Positions 26,448 to 37,161 are shown, counted from the stretch's first letter. The stretch: DNA of 64,000 nt from an uncultured Acetatifactor sp. (GCA_910584865.1 CAJUCE010000020.1:34575-98574); one strand, 5' to 3'. The notes: generated from the letters alone by a model not told the origin. A program made the numbers and translations.

Positions 26448-26454
26448 GCCGTCC

Positions 26455-27135
26455 TCATGTCTCCTCTGTCAATTTCTCCATTTCTTCGATACCGCGTACC
26501 TTCGGTATCCCTTCCCCTTCCCGCAGTCCGGCCTTCGCCACCCGATCCGCCATCTCATTATAATACACATTTGAATGTGCCGCTACCTTGGTAAAGCAAA
26601 TCGTAATTTTTTCTCCCCATTGCCGCATGGACATGGCATATTTCTGTGTCAGTTCGTTTTTGGAACGCCACGCCCCTGTCACCCATTTCTCTATTCCCTC
26701 GTAGTCGTACCGTATCTCGATCTTCGAAAAACCGCTCACCATGGCTACCCGGACGGCATACATGGCCCCCAGCATCTCCCCTGTCACATTTCGCTGCTGC
26801 AGAGACCGGGGATGATTACCGTTTCCGTTTTTCGTCCTGACACTGCCGTCCGGCAAAATAAACACACACCCGAAGGCATATTTTTTCAGGGAATCATCAT
26901 AGCTGCCATCCACATAGGCCAAAAGGGTTCCCCGGGGAGGACGCTCTTCCGATTCGGCGCAGACACGCTCTTCCCCAGCTTCTTCTCCCAGATAGGCCCT
27001 GGCCTCCTCCAGCCGCGCAAACCCCTTATATTCCGCCTCCGGATATCCCTCCACCACAGCCCTGCAGGCATCCCAATCCGAAAAAATACCTCTTTTCTTT
27101 CCTTTTCTTACCGCATAATATTTCTTCGCCGCCAT
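26455..27135 (-). CDS. RNase H1 with N-terminal viroplasmin-like RNA-binding domain
   Basis: The 226-residue protein starts with the hybrid-binding domain (KKYYAVRKGKKRGIFSDWDACRAVVEGYPEAEYKGF, residues 3-38). The RNase H fold follows with all catalytic acids: Asp in AYVDGSYDD, Glu in GEMLGAMYA, Asp in IRYDYEGIEKW and Asp in EMADRVAK, plus His in KVAAHSN. It degrades RNA in RNA-DNA hybrids. I start at the ATG with GGGGAG upstream, not at the GTG four codons earlier. Confidence 0.92.
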   Translation of the reverse strand: MAAKKYYAVRKGKKRGIFSDWDACRAVVEGYPEAEYKGFARLEEARAYLGEEAGEERVCAESEERPPRGTLLAYVDGSYDDSLKKYAFGCVFILPDGSVRTKNGNGNHPRSLQQRNVTGEMLGAMYAVRVAMVSGFSKIEIRYDYEGIEKWVTGAWRSKNELTQKYAMSMRQWGEKITICFTKVAAHSNVYYNEMADRVAKAGLREGEGIPKVRGIEEMEKLTEET

Positions 27136-27230
27136 GCTTCTCCCCACCTTGTCTTAACACACGAATAAGGAGATTATATCACAAAACATGACACCGGCAA
27201 ATATATCCACAATAAAAATCGCAAAAAATG

Positions 27231-27259
27231 TTTACAAAAATCAGAAAATCCCGTATCAT
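27231..27259 (+). promoter_or_regulatory. Promoter of the chemoreceptor gene
   Basis: TTTACA (27231-27236) and TATCAT (27254-27259) are 17 bases apart, about 40 bases before the start codon. It looks SigA-like; no SigD motif of motility genes is evident. Confidence 0.5.
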
Positions 27260-27307
27260 AGAAGTAGTATTGTATATAAATCTACAGAAAGATATGAGGT
27301 TTTTTAA

Positions 27308-28669
27308 ATGGCAATGAAAAAAAAGAAATCGGTACTTATGAAGGCGGTTTCTGAATTGAAGTCGACAGACTATTCCCAGGAACCGGATCTGAACGGTATC
27401 TACCAGAGACTGCTCAAAGGGAGAAAACAATTCGCGGAAGTTTTTGAGAAAAATATCAATGCGGTCATGCAGATCAGTTCTCTGGATCTGACCATGCAGT
27501 ACCAGACCGAAAAAATCCTCGATATCTCCCAGAAGGTAACCAGTGCCACAGAGACGATTTTCGGCAATACTGTGGGAAGTTCCAATAACCAGCACGAAGA
27601 GATGACCAATACCATTGTCCAGGTCTCCGGTGCTACCGACGAGGTATACCAGAAAATGGAAGCCGGCCAGAGGGAATTGACCGACATCAAGGAACTCTCG
27701 GAGCAGACCATCGCCGACTCCCGTGAAATGCAGAAGGATATGGATGAGCTTGTGAATATTATCAATCATATCAGCAATGTCATCGCAGGCATCGGTTCCA
27801 TCTCCATGCAGACCAACCTGCTGGCGCTCAATGCCTCTGTGGAAGCTGCCAGAGCCGGAGAAGCCGGAAAAGGATTCTCTGTGGTTGCAAATGAAATTCG
27901 GGAACTGTCACAGGAGACACAGAACCTGACCTCCAATATGGAGACTTTTGTGAAAAGTATGAAAAACGCGTCCCAGAAGAGCGTACATAGCTCTTCCAAT
28001 ACGATCAACTCTCTGCTCTCCATGACAGAGAAAATCAAGCATGTATGGGAGCTGAACAGCGAAAGCCAGGAATATGTGTCCAAAGTCAACGAATCTGTAA
28101 GCTCCATTGCCGCCGTCAGCGAGGAACTCAGCAGTTCCATGACAGAGATGCAGAATCAGCTGCGGGAAAGCTCTGATTTTATGCGTCAGGTAGGCGATGA
28201 GCTGTATGAAGCTACGAAACCTGTAGTCGGTATAGAGAAAACGCTGGATCAGAGTGTCAAGCAGATGGGAACTATGGCAAAAGATGTTTTTTATCATCTG
28301 GAAAATGAAGAATTTGCCCAGTATATGAAAAATGCGATTTCCTCCCACCACGGCTGGCTTGCCAATCTGAAGAAAGTGGTTACAAACAAAACTGTCACTC
28401 CGTTGCAGCTGGATTCCTCCAAGTGCGGATTCGGACATTTTTATTACGCCATGTCACCGGATATTCCCGCCATTCTGCCTATCTGGAGCGGTCTGGGACC
28501 CAAGCACCAGAAATTCCACAAATACGGCGCAGCCGCCATTGAAGCAGTAAAAAGCGGCCGCTACAAGGATGCGGAGCAGGTTTACTGGCAGGCTGAAAAT
28601 TATTCCAGAGAATTAATCTCCGATATGGAAAAAATCCTTCAGTTCCTTCAGGAGAATAACGCAGAGTAA
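27308..28669 (+). CDS. Cytosolic methyl-accepting chemotaxis protein with CZB zinc-binding domain
   Basis: The 453-residue protein has no membrane segment. The signalling hairpin tip, [20 protein letters not shown], is at residues 166-185 with long flanking helices. The C-terminal CZB domain (about 325-450) has zinc ligands His347/348, Cys373 in [10 protein letters not shown] and His400/His404 in KHQKFH. CZB receptors sense zinc or oxidants such as hypochlorous acid. Its N terminus lacks a known sensor domain, so CZB is the likely input. It is monocistronic with its own promoter and terminator. Confidence 0.93.
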   Translation: MAMKKKKSVLMKAVSELKSTDYSQEPDLNGIYQRLLKGRKQFAEVFEKNINAVMQISSLDLTMQYQTEKILDISQKVTSATETIFGNTVGSSNNQHEEMTNTIVQVSGATDEVYQKMEAGQRELTDIKELSEQTIADSREMQKDMDELVNIINHISNVIAGIGSISMQTNLLALNASVEAARAGEAGKGFSVVANEIRELSQETQNLTSNMETFVKSMKNASQKSVHSSSNTINSLLSMTEKIKHVWELNSESQEYVSKVNESVSSIAAVSEELSSSMTEMQNQLRESSDFMRQVGDELYEATKPVVGIEKTLDQSVKQMGTMAKDVFYHLENEEFAQYMKNAISSHHGWLANLKKVVTNKTVTPLQLDSSKCGFGHFYYAMSPDIPAILPIWSGLGPKHQKFHKYGAAAIEAVKSGRYKDAEQVYWQAENYSRELISDMEKILQFLQENNAE

Positions 28670-28673
28670 TCAG

Positions 28674-28709
28674 AAAAACCGTCGGTTTGCGCCGGCGGTT
28701 TTTCTTTTC
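28674..28709 (+). terminator. Intrinsic terminator of the chemoreceptor gene
   Basis: AAAAACCGTCGG (28674-28685) pairs with CCGGCGGTTTTT (28692-28703), then CTTTT. Confidence 0.88.
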
Positions 28710-28733
28710 CTCCATCGTTTACTCTATCATCGT

Positions 28734-30235
<1,502 letters not shown>

Positions 30236-30258
30236 CAAGACGCCATTGTCCGTTTCTT

Positions 30259-30287
30259 ATTATACTCCACTTTCTCCAAAATCACAA
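30259..30287 (-). promoter_or_regulatory. Promoter of the gdhA leader
   Basis: TTGTGA (30287-30282) and TATAAT (30264-30259) on the minus strand are 17 bases apart. Confidence 0.7.
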
Positions 30288-30357
30288 CTTGCTTTGATGC
30301 ACTAAACTGAAAAAGTTTTTGTACGGTTTTTAGTCGGATTGCACAATAAAATGCAAT

Positions 30358-30789
30358 TCACAGGTATTTTTTCAGGTTCTCGATGCTCTTCTGCTCAAAG
30401 GTAATCAGTTCCTGTGCCAGGGCAGAAGGCCTCTCCCCTGCCCTCTCGTTATGTTTCAGCGTTTTCTCCATCTCCAGAATTCCGTTATTGCTTCCCTTGA
30501 TCATCAGCTCTGCGATATGCCCCGTACTGGTATTGAGCAGGGTATTATAATGGATCCCTGTCTTCAGCAACGCATCGGACAGCGCCGTACTCTGATATCG
30601 CTCGGCCTTTCCCTCCATCAGCTGCCTCGATGCCTCATTGTGGATTTCCGCATACCGCAGCGACTGCTTTGAAATCTGCAATGCCAGATCGTCGTCATAT
30701 ACCTTTCCCGAAATCGCATCTATGGTTTTCATAGCCGTATCCGTACTTTTCTGAATTTCTCTGTAAACAATAGCCTCCTGTGCTTTCAT
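30358..30789 (-). CDS. Conserved helical protein of unknown function
   Basis: The 143-residue protein is predicted all-helical and soluble, with no signal peptide, cysteine or recognisable catalytic motif. Charged heptad-like stretches (LALQISKQSLRYAEIHNEASRQLM, about residues 36-59; then EMEKTLKHNERAGER) suggest a helical bundle or coiled coil. GCAGGAGG lies seven bases before the ATG, so translation is well supported. I do not recognise a family. It is downstream of the SH3-domain gene on the same strand, about 160 bases apart on the opposite side. Confidence 0.65.
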   Translation of the reverse strand: MKAQEAIVYREIQKSTDTAMKTIDAISGKVYDDDLALQISKQSLRYAEIHNEASRQLMEGKAERYQSTALSDALLKTGIHYNTLLNTSTGHIAELMIKGSNNGILEMEKTLKHNERAGERPSALAQELITFEQKSIENLKKYL

Positions 30790-30948
30790 TTTCTGTCCTC
30801 CTGCTTACAAATCTCTCCCTGAACCGCCGCCCCTGCAGCGTCTTTTTCCGCCGCATAAGCCGGAATGCAGGAAAAAGCCTTTCATGAAGATTATGCTCTC
30901 CATAAAAGGCTTCCCTGTATCCGATATTCTTATTCATGCAGAATGACT

Positions 30949-32277
30949 TTATTGCTGTGTCACATATTCGGCTTTCACATATCCTATTTTTCCGTTGTAT
31001 ATGACCTTGCACCAGCCGTCTTCATTGGCCAGAAGCTCCAGAGAGTCTCCTCCTACCATCAATCCCAGCTGCTCGCCGTCCTGACTGGCTGAAGCACGGA
31101 TTTTCACATTCTCATTGGCAGTCACCGTACCGATAACAGTCTGTCCATCCGCGCTCTCTTCCATATGCAGATACTCCGATTTGATGTAGCCGTCGCCTCC
31201 CTCAAACACGATCTTGCTCCATCCATTGACCCGTACTTCCTGGACCTGAACCTTCTCTCCTCCGGCCACCTTGCCCAGCTTATCTGCCTGCTCGCTGTCA
31301 GAGCTTCTGACATTTACCGTGGTAGTCGCCGTAGCATATCGGGGCCCCATATCTGCCGGGGCTTCCGGCTGCTCTGCCGGGGCTTCTCCGCCTTCTGCCT
31401 CTTCGGATGGTGCGGGTTCTTCCGGAGTGCCCTCTCCCTCGGGAGTTCCTTCCCCGCCTGCTTCACCCTCCGGTGTGCTCTCGCCGCCTTCTCCGCCCTC
31501 GGCCGGCTGTCCTTCCTCTCCCGCGTTCTGTTCCGCCAGCCTTACACCGATAGTGGCATTTACCTGCTTGCCCAATTCTCCCATATAAGACAGAAGCTCG
31601 GGATGCGCCGTTGCCAGATCATTATATTCCACCGACACGCGATTGTTGAACTCCACCACATCATCCTGCGCAGAAACCGTTACAATATAATCTTTCTCCG
31701 CGTCTGTCAGGCTCTCCTCATTCTTAATGAGAAGTCCTCCCTCTTTGTTATCGCAGATATAAAAAGTCTGCCATCCCGGGACTTCCTCCTGCTCATGGTT
31801 CAAAAAGCAAAGCTTATAATATACATAGACAACGGTGGTTCCCTGATCCAATCCGGGCTTGGTATAGATATCCACCGTGGAAATCGAACTCAGATACTTT
31901 GCCGTCTCCTCATAGCGCAGCAAGTCATTCTCCGAGATCTGATCATAGATTCCCGCCATCTTCTCGCTGTCTCCGCTGGCCATAGCTTCGTAATAAGAGG
32001 CTATGATGGCATTGATCGCTTCATCCTCATTGACCGTCAGAGAAATCTCCTTCGATGTCTCCTCCGGTTCCGGCGTCGCCTCGGCCACGGGCTGCGGGCT
32101 GGCGGATACATCCACGCTGACTTCCGATACAGGGCTCTCCTCCTCCGCTTTCTCATTTCCCATATTCAGCGCAAGGGATACTGTGGCTGCCACCGCCACA
32201 ATCAAAATAACCGGAAACACAAATTTTGAATTTTTCACTATATAATCACGAATTTTTGTCATTTTCTCATTTCCCAT
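30949..32277 (-). CDS. Membrane-anchored protein with two bacterial SH3 domains
   Basis: The 442-residue protein has a short cytosolic N terminus, one membrane anchor (about residues 18-37), an extracytoplasmic domain with a folded alpha/beta pattern (about 70-230), a Gly/Glu/Pro-rich linker with EGTPEG-like repeats (about 255-310) and two SH3b domains (TVNVRSSDSEQADKLGKV and NVKIRASASQDGEQLGLM). SH3b domains bind peptidoglycan or peptides. The start has GAGAGG upstream; a longer open frame runs into the tRNA-Arg gene and is not real. Confidence 0.85.
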   Translation of the reverse strand: MGNEKMTKIRDYIVKNSKFVFPVILIVAVAATVSLALNMGNEKAEEESPVSEVSVDVSASPQPVAEATPEPEETSKEISLTVNEDEAINAIIASYYEAMASGDSEKMAGIYDQISENDLLRYEETAKYLSSISTVDIYTKPGLDQGTTVVYVYYKLCFLNHEQEEVPGWQTFYICDNKEGGLLIKNEESLTDAEKDYIVTVSAQDDVVEFNNRVSVEYNDLATAHPELLSYMGELGKQVNATIGVRLAEQNAGEEGQPAEGGEGGESTPEGEAGGEGTPEGEGTPEEPAPSEEAEGGEAPAEQPEAPADMGPRYATATTTVNVRSSDSEQADKLGKVAGGEKVQVQEVRVNGWSKIVFEGGDGYIKSEYLHMEESADGQTVIGTVTANENVKIRASASQDGEQLGLMVGGDSLELLANEDGWCKVIYNGKIGYVKAEYVTQQ

Positions 32278-32367
32278 ATCTGTACCTCTCTTCCTGAATG
32301 AAACTGATCTCAAGCCTTCTAGCCGCCATGAACAAACCGAATCGTACAAAACCTGCTGTAAGTGAAA

Positions 32368-32385
32368 GAGCCGCATGCGGCTCTC
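32368..32385 (-). terminator. Hairpin downstream of tRNA-Arg
   Basis: AGAGCCGCATGCGGCTCT is a perfect 18-base palindrome; flanking GTGA/TCAC can add pairs. On the minus strand it is followed by TTCACTTA, a weak T-tract. Probably ends the tRNA transcript. Confidence 0.45.
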
Positions 32386-32410
32386 CTCACAACAAGACAT
32401 TATTAAAGCC

Positions 32411-32523
32411 AGAGTGATGTAAATGCATCCGACAGGAATCGAACCTGCATTAAAGGCGTCGGAGGCCTTCGTTCTATCCATTAGACTACGGATGCAATTA
32501 TTACAAAATTGTTACATCACTCT
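32411..32523 (-). repeat. 12-bp inverted repeat enclosing tRNA-Arg
   Basis: AGAGTGATGTAA (32411-32422) and TTACATCACTCT (32512-32523) are perfect complements flanking the tRNA, one base from its 3' end and 16 from its 5' end. The precursor could extend the acceptor stem into a long helix. Confidence 0.75.
32424..32495 (-). tRNA. tRNA-Arg (anticodon CCG)
   Basis: The 72-base gene folds as a cloverleaf: acceptor GCATCCG/CGGATGC, anticodon stem AAGGC/GCCTT around loop CTCCGAC, and GTTCGATTC in the T arm. Anticodon CCG reads CGG. The discriminator is A and CCA is not encoded. Confidence 0.95.
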
Positions 32524-32576
32524 GACTATAATATCACAAAATATTTAATATGTCTACCATAAATTCATGGAATTTT

Positions 32577-33458
32577 TTAGAAAATAATTTTAATCCTTTT
32601 TTGGTTTGTATCATAGTAGTAAAGACTGTCAGAAAGGACTTCTTCCGGCACCAGTTCCGCATCGTTGATATCGACGATCATTTGCTTAAATTCTTCGGCC
32701 GTACCCATACCGATATCCGCCACCAGAATCACCTCATGAACTGAGCTGGGAAAAATGTAATATCCCCCGGGTCCTTCTTCTGTCGCCGCTTCCAGTACAT
32801 CCCGATATATCATGGCGGCAGCTCCCTGGGTTCTCCTGTTATTGGTCAGTATCTTCATGGGGATCTCCCGCAAAAGGGCTTCCTCCTCTTCTTCCCAGTC
32901 CAGCATCGAACCTACAGAACCGCATATCCAGGGAAAAATCCTCGGCGTATTCTCTTCCGCAAGCCTGTATAATTCCGCTGTGGAAGTCTCCCACTTTTCC
33001 AGGTGGGAATTGTAAATGGGAATCGTCCCTTCGCCCAGCATCTCCCCGCTATATGCATAATAAAAGCAAATTGCCAGATCTAAAAACTCAATATGCGGTA
33101 TCTCTTCCAGCAGTTCCTCGTTTCTCTTCCTACCGATCAGGCGGTAACAGATCCTGTCTTTCACCTTCTCAAAGGAATCAAAGAAGTTGATATCGATTCT
33201 GTTCCTGGGCGCTTTCTTCCAATACAGGGAAAGCAGCTTGCGGATCACTGCGGCAAATGCCGTCCCCGATTCATACTTCTCCAGGAAACCGTCCAGATAA
33301 ATCGCCGGCGCCACATTCTGTCCCTGTGACAGTATAATCAATCCATGAAGAACAATCCCGTTATTCTTTCTTATTTCCTGCAGCTCAACCTGATATTCTC
33401 TGCCCAGCTGCCTCTGCACTGCCTTGCAGACTTTTTCTGCAAATTCTTTTATTTCCAT
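32577..33458 (-). CDS. DUF5688 family protein
   Basis: The 293-residue protein matches the DUF5688 group frequent in Lachnospiraceae: an N-terminal MEIKEFAEKVCKAVQRQLG helix, the IRKNNGIVLHGL motif, ICYRLIGRKRNEELLEEIPHIEFLDLAICFYY (about 103-134), and a C-terminal YYIFPSSVHEVILVAD segment. Length is typical. No enzyme motif or membrane segment is visible and the function is unknown. AGAGG lies seven bases before the ATG; the upstream in-frame extension is rejected. Confidence 0.75.
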   Translation of the reverse strand: MEIKEFAEKVCKAVQRQLGREYQVELQEIRKNNGIVLHGLIILSQGQNVAPAIYLDGFLEKYESGTAFAAVIRKLLSLYWKKAPRNRIDINFFDSFEKVKDRICYRLIGRKRNEELLEEIPHIEFLDLAICFYYAYSGEMLGEGTIPIYNSHLEKWETSTAELYRLAEENTPRIFPWICGSVGSMLDWEEEEEALLREIPMKILTNNRRTQGAAAMIYRDVLEAATEEGPGGYYIFPSSVHEVILVADIGMGTAEEFKQMIVDINDAELVPEEVLSDSLYYYDTNQKRIKIIF

Positions 33459-33631
33459 ACAATGCCTCTTTCTGCGCTGTCCCGAATCAGTCAGGAACGT
33501 ACGCAACAGCGCCTGCGCACACTCCGCAGGGTAGAGGCTGGCATTGTATTCGCCTTACAAGCTTTTCTATATACAGATAATGGGAAAACAACAATTCCTC
33601 TCAGGAACTGCCGGAAAACAGAGGCACTTCC

Positions 33632-34189
33632 TTATACGCGCGACAGATATTCTCCTGTCCTGGTATCGATCTTGATCTTGTCGCCCTGGTTTACAAAGAG
33701 AGGGACATTCACCTGCGCTCCGGTCTCTACTGTGGCCGGCTTGGATGCGCCTGTGGCTGTATCTCCTTTAAAGCCAGGCTCTGTATCCGTGATCTCCAGT
33801 TCTACAAACAGAGGCGGCTCCACGGAAAATACGCTCCCGTTATGAGAACAGATCTTGCACATCTCATTTTCCTTCACAAACTTCAGGGCATCTCCCACCG
33901 TATCCTGATTCAATGCAATCTGCTCATAATTCTCCGTATCCATGAAATAAAACAGATCACCGTCTGCATACAGGTACTGCATATCTTTTCTATCAATACG
34001 CGCCTGAGGGCATTTCTCAGTGGGGCGGAAAGTCTTCTCTACTACGCCGCCGTTCTTCACATTCTTCAGCTTCGTTCTCACGAAAGCCGCACCCTTTCCA
34101 GGCTTTACATGCTGGAATTCAATGATCTGATATACATTATTATCGTACTCAATCGTAATACCATTTCTGAAATCACCTGCAGAAATCAT
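33632..34189 (-). CDS. efp: Elongation factor P
   Basis: The 185-residue protein relieves ribosome stalling at polyproline. The N-terminal KOW-like domain carries the loop [12 protein letters not shown] with Lys32 at the position modified in other bacteria. Two OB-like domains follow, ending in [23 protein letters not shown] lies seven bases before the start. It has a promoter 45 bases upstream. Confidence 0.97.
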   Translation of the reverse strand: MISAGDFRNGITIEYDNNVYQIIEFQHVKPGKGAAFVRTKLKNVKNGGVVEKTFRPTEKCPQARIDRKDMQYLYADGDLFYFMDTENYEQIALNQDTVGDALKFVKENEMCKICSHNGSVFSVEPPLFVELEITDTEPGFKGDTATGASKPATVETGAQVNVPLFVNQGDKIKIDTRTGEYLSRV

Positions 34190-34234
34190 ATTAATGTTCC
34201 TCCTAATTTTCGTTCACAACTATAACTCTTGTCT

Positions 34235-34263
34235 AGTTTAATATAAACAAATACAAATTTCAA
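34235..34263 (-). promoter_or_regulatory. Promoter of efp
   Basis: TTGAAA (34263-34258) and TAAACT (34240-34235) on the minus strand are 17 bases apart, directly upstream of efp. Confidence 0.6.
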
Positions 34264-34293
34264 CTGTTTTTGAAAAAAAGTTCAAAAAATCTG

Positions 34294-35238
34294 TTATTTC
34301 CCGTTTAAAATAAAGTCTATGGCATGCAGATAGCCCTCCAGTCCCTGTCCGTAGATCTGTCTGTCGCATACTGGAGCCGTCACGGATACCTTTCGGAAGG
34401 GTTCCCTCGCGGTAATATCCGAAATATGTACCTCTGCCTTGGGCACCGTAATGCTGGCGAGCGCATCCCGAATGGCATAGCTGTAATGTGTATAAGCCCC
34501 CGGATTGATGACAATGCCCTCCGTCCCGTCAAAATAGGCTTCCTGAATCCTGTCGATAATCGCTCCTTCATGATTGCTCTGAAAAACCGTAATATCGTTT
34601 CCCGTCTCCGAAGCTTTCTTCTGAATCAGATCCAACAGATATTGATAGTCCTGTGTCCCATAGATACGCTTCTCCCGGATGCCCAGGAAATTCAGATTCG
34701 GCCCGTTGATCACCAAAATTTTCATCTTATCCGCTTCCTTTCCGATTCTGTCCAGGATTTCGTCTATATCCACATCATCCGTATCCAGGGTCAGATCTGC
34801 ACAGCTCTCATAAACCTGACTTCTCTCTGCCATCAGGCTTTTGATCCTTTCCAGCGGATCTTCGCACTGCAGCAGCGGCCTGCCGGTATCCCCTTTCAGA
34901 CGCTCATACACTGTCTCCGGACGTGTTCTCAAATAGATCACCCTTCCCAGCTGCCGCAAAAGCAATCTGTTCTCCGGCCGGACCGGCGTACCTCCCCCCA
35001 CGGAAAAGATGTATCCGCGTTTCCGGTTTAGAAGTTCCTGCAGCAACGCCGTCTCCTGCTCCCGGAAATAAGCTTCTCCTTCCTCGGAAAAAATAGCCCC
35101 CACCGTGCGCCCCTCTCTGCGCTCAATGATTTTATCCGTATCCTCTACCGGCATACGAAGTCTGTAGGAAAGCCGCAGACCCACCGAAGTCTTCCCGCTC
35201 CCCATAAAACCTGTCAATATAATATTCTTCTGTCTCAT
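34294..35238 (-). CDS. Fused shikimate kinase / type II 3-dehydroquinate dehydratase
   Basis: The 314-residue protein joins two shikimate-pathway enzymes in one frame. Residues 1-165 are shikimate kinase: P-loop GFMGSGKT, VEDTDKIIE, FREQE, GGGTP and lid GDTGRPLL. From residue 172 it is type II dehydroquinase: NGPNLNFLGIREKRIYG, FQSNHEGAIIDRI, NPGAYTHYSYAIRDA, EVHISDI and the RKVSVTAPV segment. An internal ATG at 34725 has AAAGGAAG upstream, so separate AroQ may also be made. I start at ATG with GGAG; a GTG overlapping the aroE stop is an alternative. Confidence 0.92.
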   Translation of the reverse strand: MRQKNIILTGFMGSGKTSVGLRLSYRLRMPVEDTDKIIERREGRTVGAIFSEEGEAYFREQETALLQELLNRKRGYIFSVGGGTPVRPENRLLLRQLGRVIYLRTRPETVYERLKGDTGRPLLQCEDPLERIKSLMAERSQVYESCADLTLDTDDVDIDEILDRIGKEADKMKILVINGPNLNFLGIREKRIYGTQDYQYLLDLIQKKASETGNDITVFQSNHEGAIIDRIQEAYFDGTEGIVINPGAYTHYSYAIRDALASITVPKAEVHISDITAREPFRKVSVTAPVCDRQIYGQGLEGYLHAIDFILNGK

Positions 35239-35267
35239 CACGCCTGTCTCCACTTCTGTCTCTCTTC

Positions 35268-36137
35268 TCACGAAAGGCCCATAGCCCGCTTCATCTCCTC
35301 ATAGGCCTGCTCTGCCAGATTTCGGTCCACCCGCGCGCCTGTCCAGAGCTCATAGGCAATGATGCCCTGGTACAGCAGCATCTTCAGTCCGTTGAAGGCT
35401 CTGCCGCCGCTTTTTTTCACCAGAGACATAAACCTGGTCTCGGCGGGATTGAAAATCAAATCATACCCCGTGCAGATCTTCTCATAAAAAGCGCCGTCCT
35501 CAATAACGGCCTCCTCCGTCTTCGGGAACATTCCCACATTGGTGGCCTGTATGGCGAGATACCCATCTCCGGGCAGAGACGCATATGTCCCCAGTTCCCG
35601 GGCTGACGCCAGCCGTCTTCCGGTCAATACATTCACCTCTTTTGCTATTTTCTGCGCCTTTTCGGCGGTACGGTTCAGTATGACGATCTGTTCCGCCCCT
35701 TTTTGCGCAGCCAAAATGGCCACAGCCCTTGCCACGCCTCCGGCTCCCAGAATCAGCACCTTCTCTCCTTCTATGGCAACTTCATCTCTGCACATGGCGC
35801 GGTAAAGGCCGGGCATATCCGTATTATAGCCCTTGAATCCTCCCTCCACTCGCACCAGGGTATTGACCGCCCCTATCGTCTCCGACAACGGGTCCAATTC
35901 CTTCAGCCAGGGAATTACCTCACTCTTGTATGGTACTGTCACATTCATCCCCAGCAGGTTCAGGGCATAAGCCCCCTTCACCGCCTCCTCCACCTGTCCC
36001 TTCGGCACGCGGAACGGCACATATGTCAGATTCTCTCCCAATGCCTCCGCCAATGTATTATGAATGGCTGGGGACATGGTATGCTCCACCGGATTCCCCA
36101 TCACCCCGCAGATGCGGGTGTAACCGTCTATTTTCAT
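35268..36137 (-). CDS. aroE: Shikimate dehydrogenase
   Basis: The 289-residue NADP-dependent enzyme reduces 3-dehydroshikimate. Substrate motifs are GNPVEHTMSPAIHN (residues 15-28), NVTVPYKSEVIPWL with catalytic Lys, and NTDMPG. The cofactor loop is LGAGGVARAV, followed by NRTAEKA. The C-terminal QGIIAYELWTG with its Gln is present. CAGGAGG precedes the ATG. The next gene is the AroK-AroQ fusion, so three consecutive pathway steps are encoded together. Confidence 0.95.
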   Translation of the reverse strand: MKIDGYTRICGVMGNPVEHTMSPAIHNTLAEALGENLTYVPFRVPKGQVEEAVKGAYALNLLGMNVTVPYKSEVIPWLKELDPLSETIGAVNTLVRVEGGFKGYNTDMPGLYRAMCRDEVAIEGEKVLILGAGGVARAVAILAAQKGAEQIVILNRTAEKAQKIAKEVNVLTGRRLASARELGTYASLPGDGYLAIQATNVGMFPKTEEAVIEDGAFYEKICTGYDLIFNPAETRFMSLVKKSGGRAFNGLKMLLYQGIIAYELWTGARVDRNLAEQAYEEMKRAMGLS

Positions 36138-36343
36138 ATGCTGCCTCCTGCCTGCAACGGGGTGCCGCTTAGGCGGCTCCCGCCGCTCTTTCCTTCTTCC
36201 GCTTCTTTACGTTTTTCCCGGCATCTTCCCTGCCGGAAACCCCTCCTGAGCCAGCCTCTTTCTCCGGACTTTAAACCCTTCCCGTGCTTGTCTGCTTCCT
36301 TTATCTGCGCAGACTTGCCTTGACCGGTCTGCTTTCCTTGCGT

Positions 36344-36856
36344 TCACAGGCTTGTCCGTTTTCCCTGCCTCCTGTGGTAGAAAAAAAGGACGATCCACTC
36401 CAGGCGGCGCTTCAGGACAATCTGGATTTCTTCCCTGGGATGGATGGGCTTCACCAGGAAAGTCAGGATTCCCGCCTTCTTCGCCCCCCACACGTCCGTG
36501 AAAAGCTGATCTCCCACAAAAAGCGTGCTCTCCGGCCCTGTCCTCATCAGCTCCATCGCCTTCTCATAGCCCGCCCTGCCGGGCTTGCCCGCCTTGTAAA
36601 TATATTTCGCCCCTACCGCTTCGGCGAAGCTTTTTACCCTGGGTTCCTTATTGTTCGACAAAAGCAACATTTCAAAGCCTGTTTCCCGAAGCTTCCCGAA
36701 CAATGCCTTCGCCCTTTCATCCGCAGGCGCACCATGAGGCACCAATGTATTGTCAATATCAAATATAATCCCCCGTAATCCTCTCTCATAATAATCCCCG
36801 TAATCGATCCCATAAGCGCTTTCCGCTTCCAAGTCCGGGTAAAATCTTTCCAACAT
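36344..36856 (-). CDS. YqeG family HAD IIIA phosphatase
   Basis: The 170-residue protein has the HAD motifs FDIDNTLVPHG (about residues 32-42), LLSNNKEPRV, KAGKPGRAGYEKA and FVGDQLFTDVWGAKKAG in the order found in YqeG. YqeG members are small phosphatases often next to aroE, as here; the substrate is unsettled. The gene ends 206 bases before aroE, a gap with no convincing gene. The start is the first ATG of the frame. Confidence 0.9.
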   Translation of the reverse strand: MLERFYPDLEAESAYGIDYGDYYERGLRGIIFDIDNTLVPHGAPADERAKALFGKLRETGFEMLLLSNNKEPRVKSFAEAVGAKYIYKAGKPGRAGYEKAMELMRTGPESTLFVGDQLFTDVWGAKKAGILTFLVKPIHPREEIQIVLKRRLEWIVLFFYHRRQGKRTSL

Positions 36857-36969
36857 AACTATCCCTCCGCAGGCTCCTGCCTCTGCCCGCCCTGTCCCGC
36901 AGGCCGGCGCCGTTTCTCAGCCATTCTTTTGTCCATTCGGGTATACTGTCCCCGCCGACCGCTGTTGCC

Positions 36970-37161
36970 TCATTGCAATTTGTGCAAAATTCCCTTATAC
37001 TTCTCCGGCTGCCTGTTGTCTGGATGACGTTTCATCGCAGCTCTTTGGCAAATTTTCCTATGCTTCTCTGGCTGCCCGTTGTCTGGATGACGTTTCATCG
37101 CAGCTCTTTGGCAAATTTTCCTATGCTTCTCTGGCCGCCTGTCAGTGGAGCTGAGTTTCAT
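36970..37161 (-). CDS. Candidate 63-residue basic repeat peptide
   Basis: The ORF is built from the 63-bp tandem repeat, which is 21 codons, so the frame is kept. Two nearly identical units, each PEKHRKICQRAAMKRHPDN plus two residues, are followed by a diverged PEKYKGILHK. Arg, Lys and His dominate. A TTGAAA/TATAGT promoter lies 46-76 bases upstream. The GGAG before the ATG is only three bases away, so translation is uncertain; the repeat may matter as DNA or RNA instead. Confidence 0.3.
   Translation of the reverse strand: MKLSSTDRRPEKHRKICQRAAMKRHPDNGQPEKHRKICQRAAMKRHPDNRQPEKYKGILHKLQ
37000..37140. repeat. 63-bp tandem repeat, two copies and a partial third
   Basis: Copies are 37000-37062 and 37063-37125, differing at two positions, with a partial third from 37126. 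Bases just before 37000 look like a decayed further copy. No other copy is seen in the window. Confidence 0.9.

Noticed and set aside
32278..32481. N-terminal extension of the SH3 protein
   Set aside because: The extension crosses the terminator-like palindrome and the tRNA-Arg gene; the internal ATG has a proper ribosome binding site.
36207..36491. 94-codon minus frame beyond the yqeG stop
   Set aside because: It overlaps yqeG in another frame, has Pro/Arg/Gly-rich shadow composition and no ribosome binding site; YqeG already has normal length.
37000..37140. CRISPR array
   Set aside because: Two adjacent 63-bp copies without unique spacers are a simple tandem repeat, and no cas gene is present.
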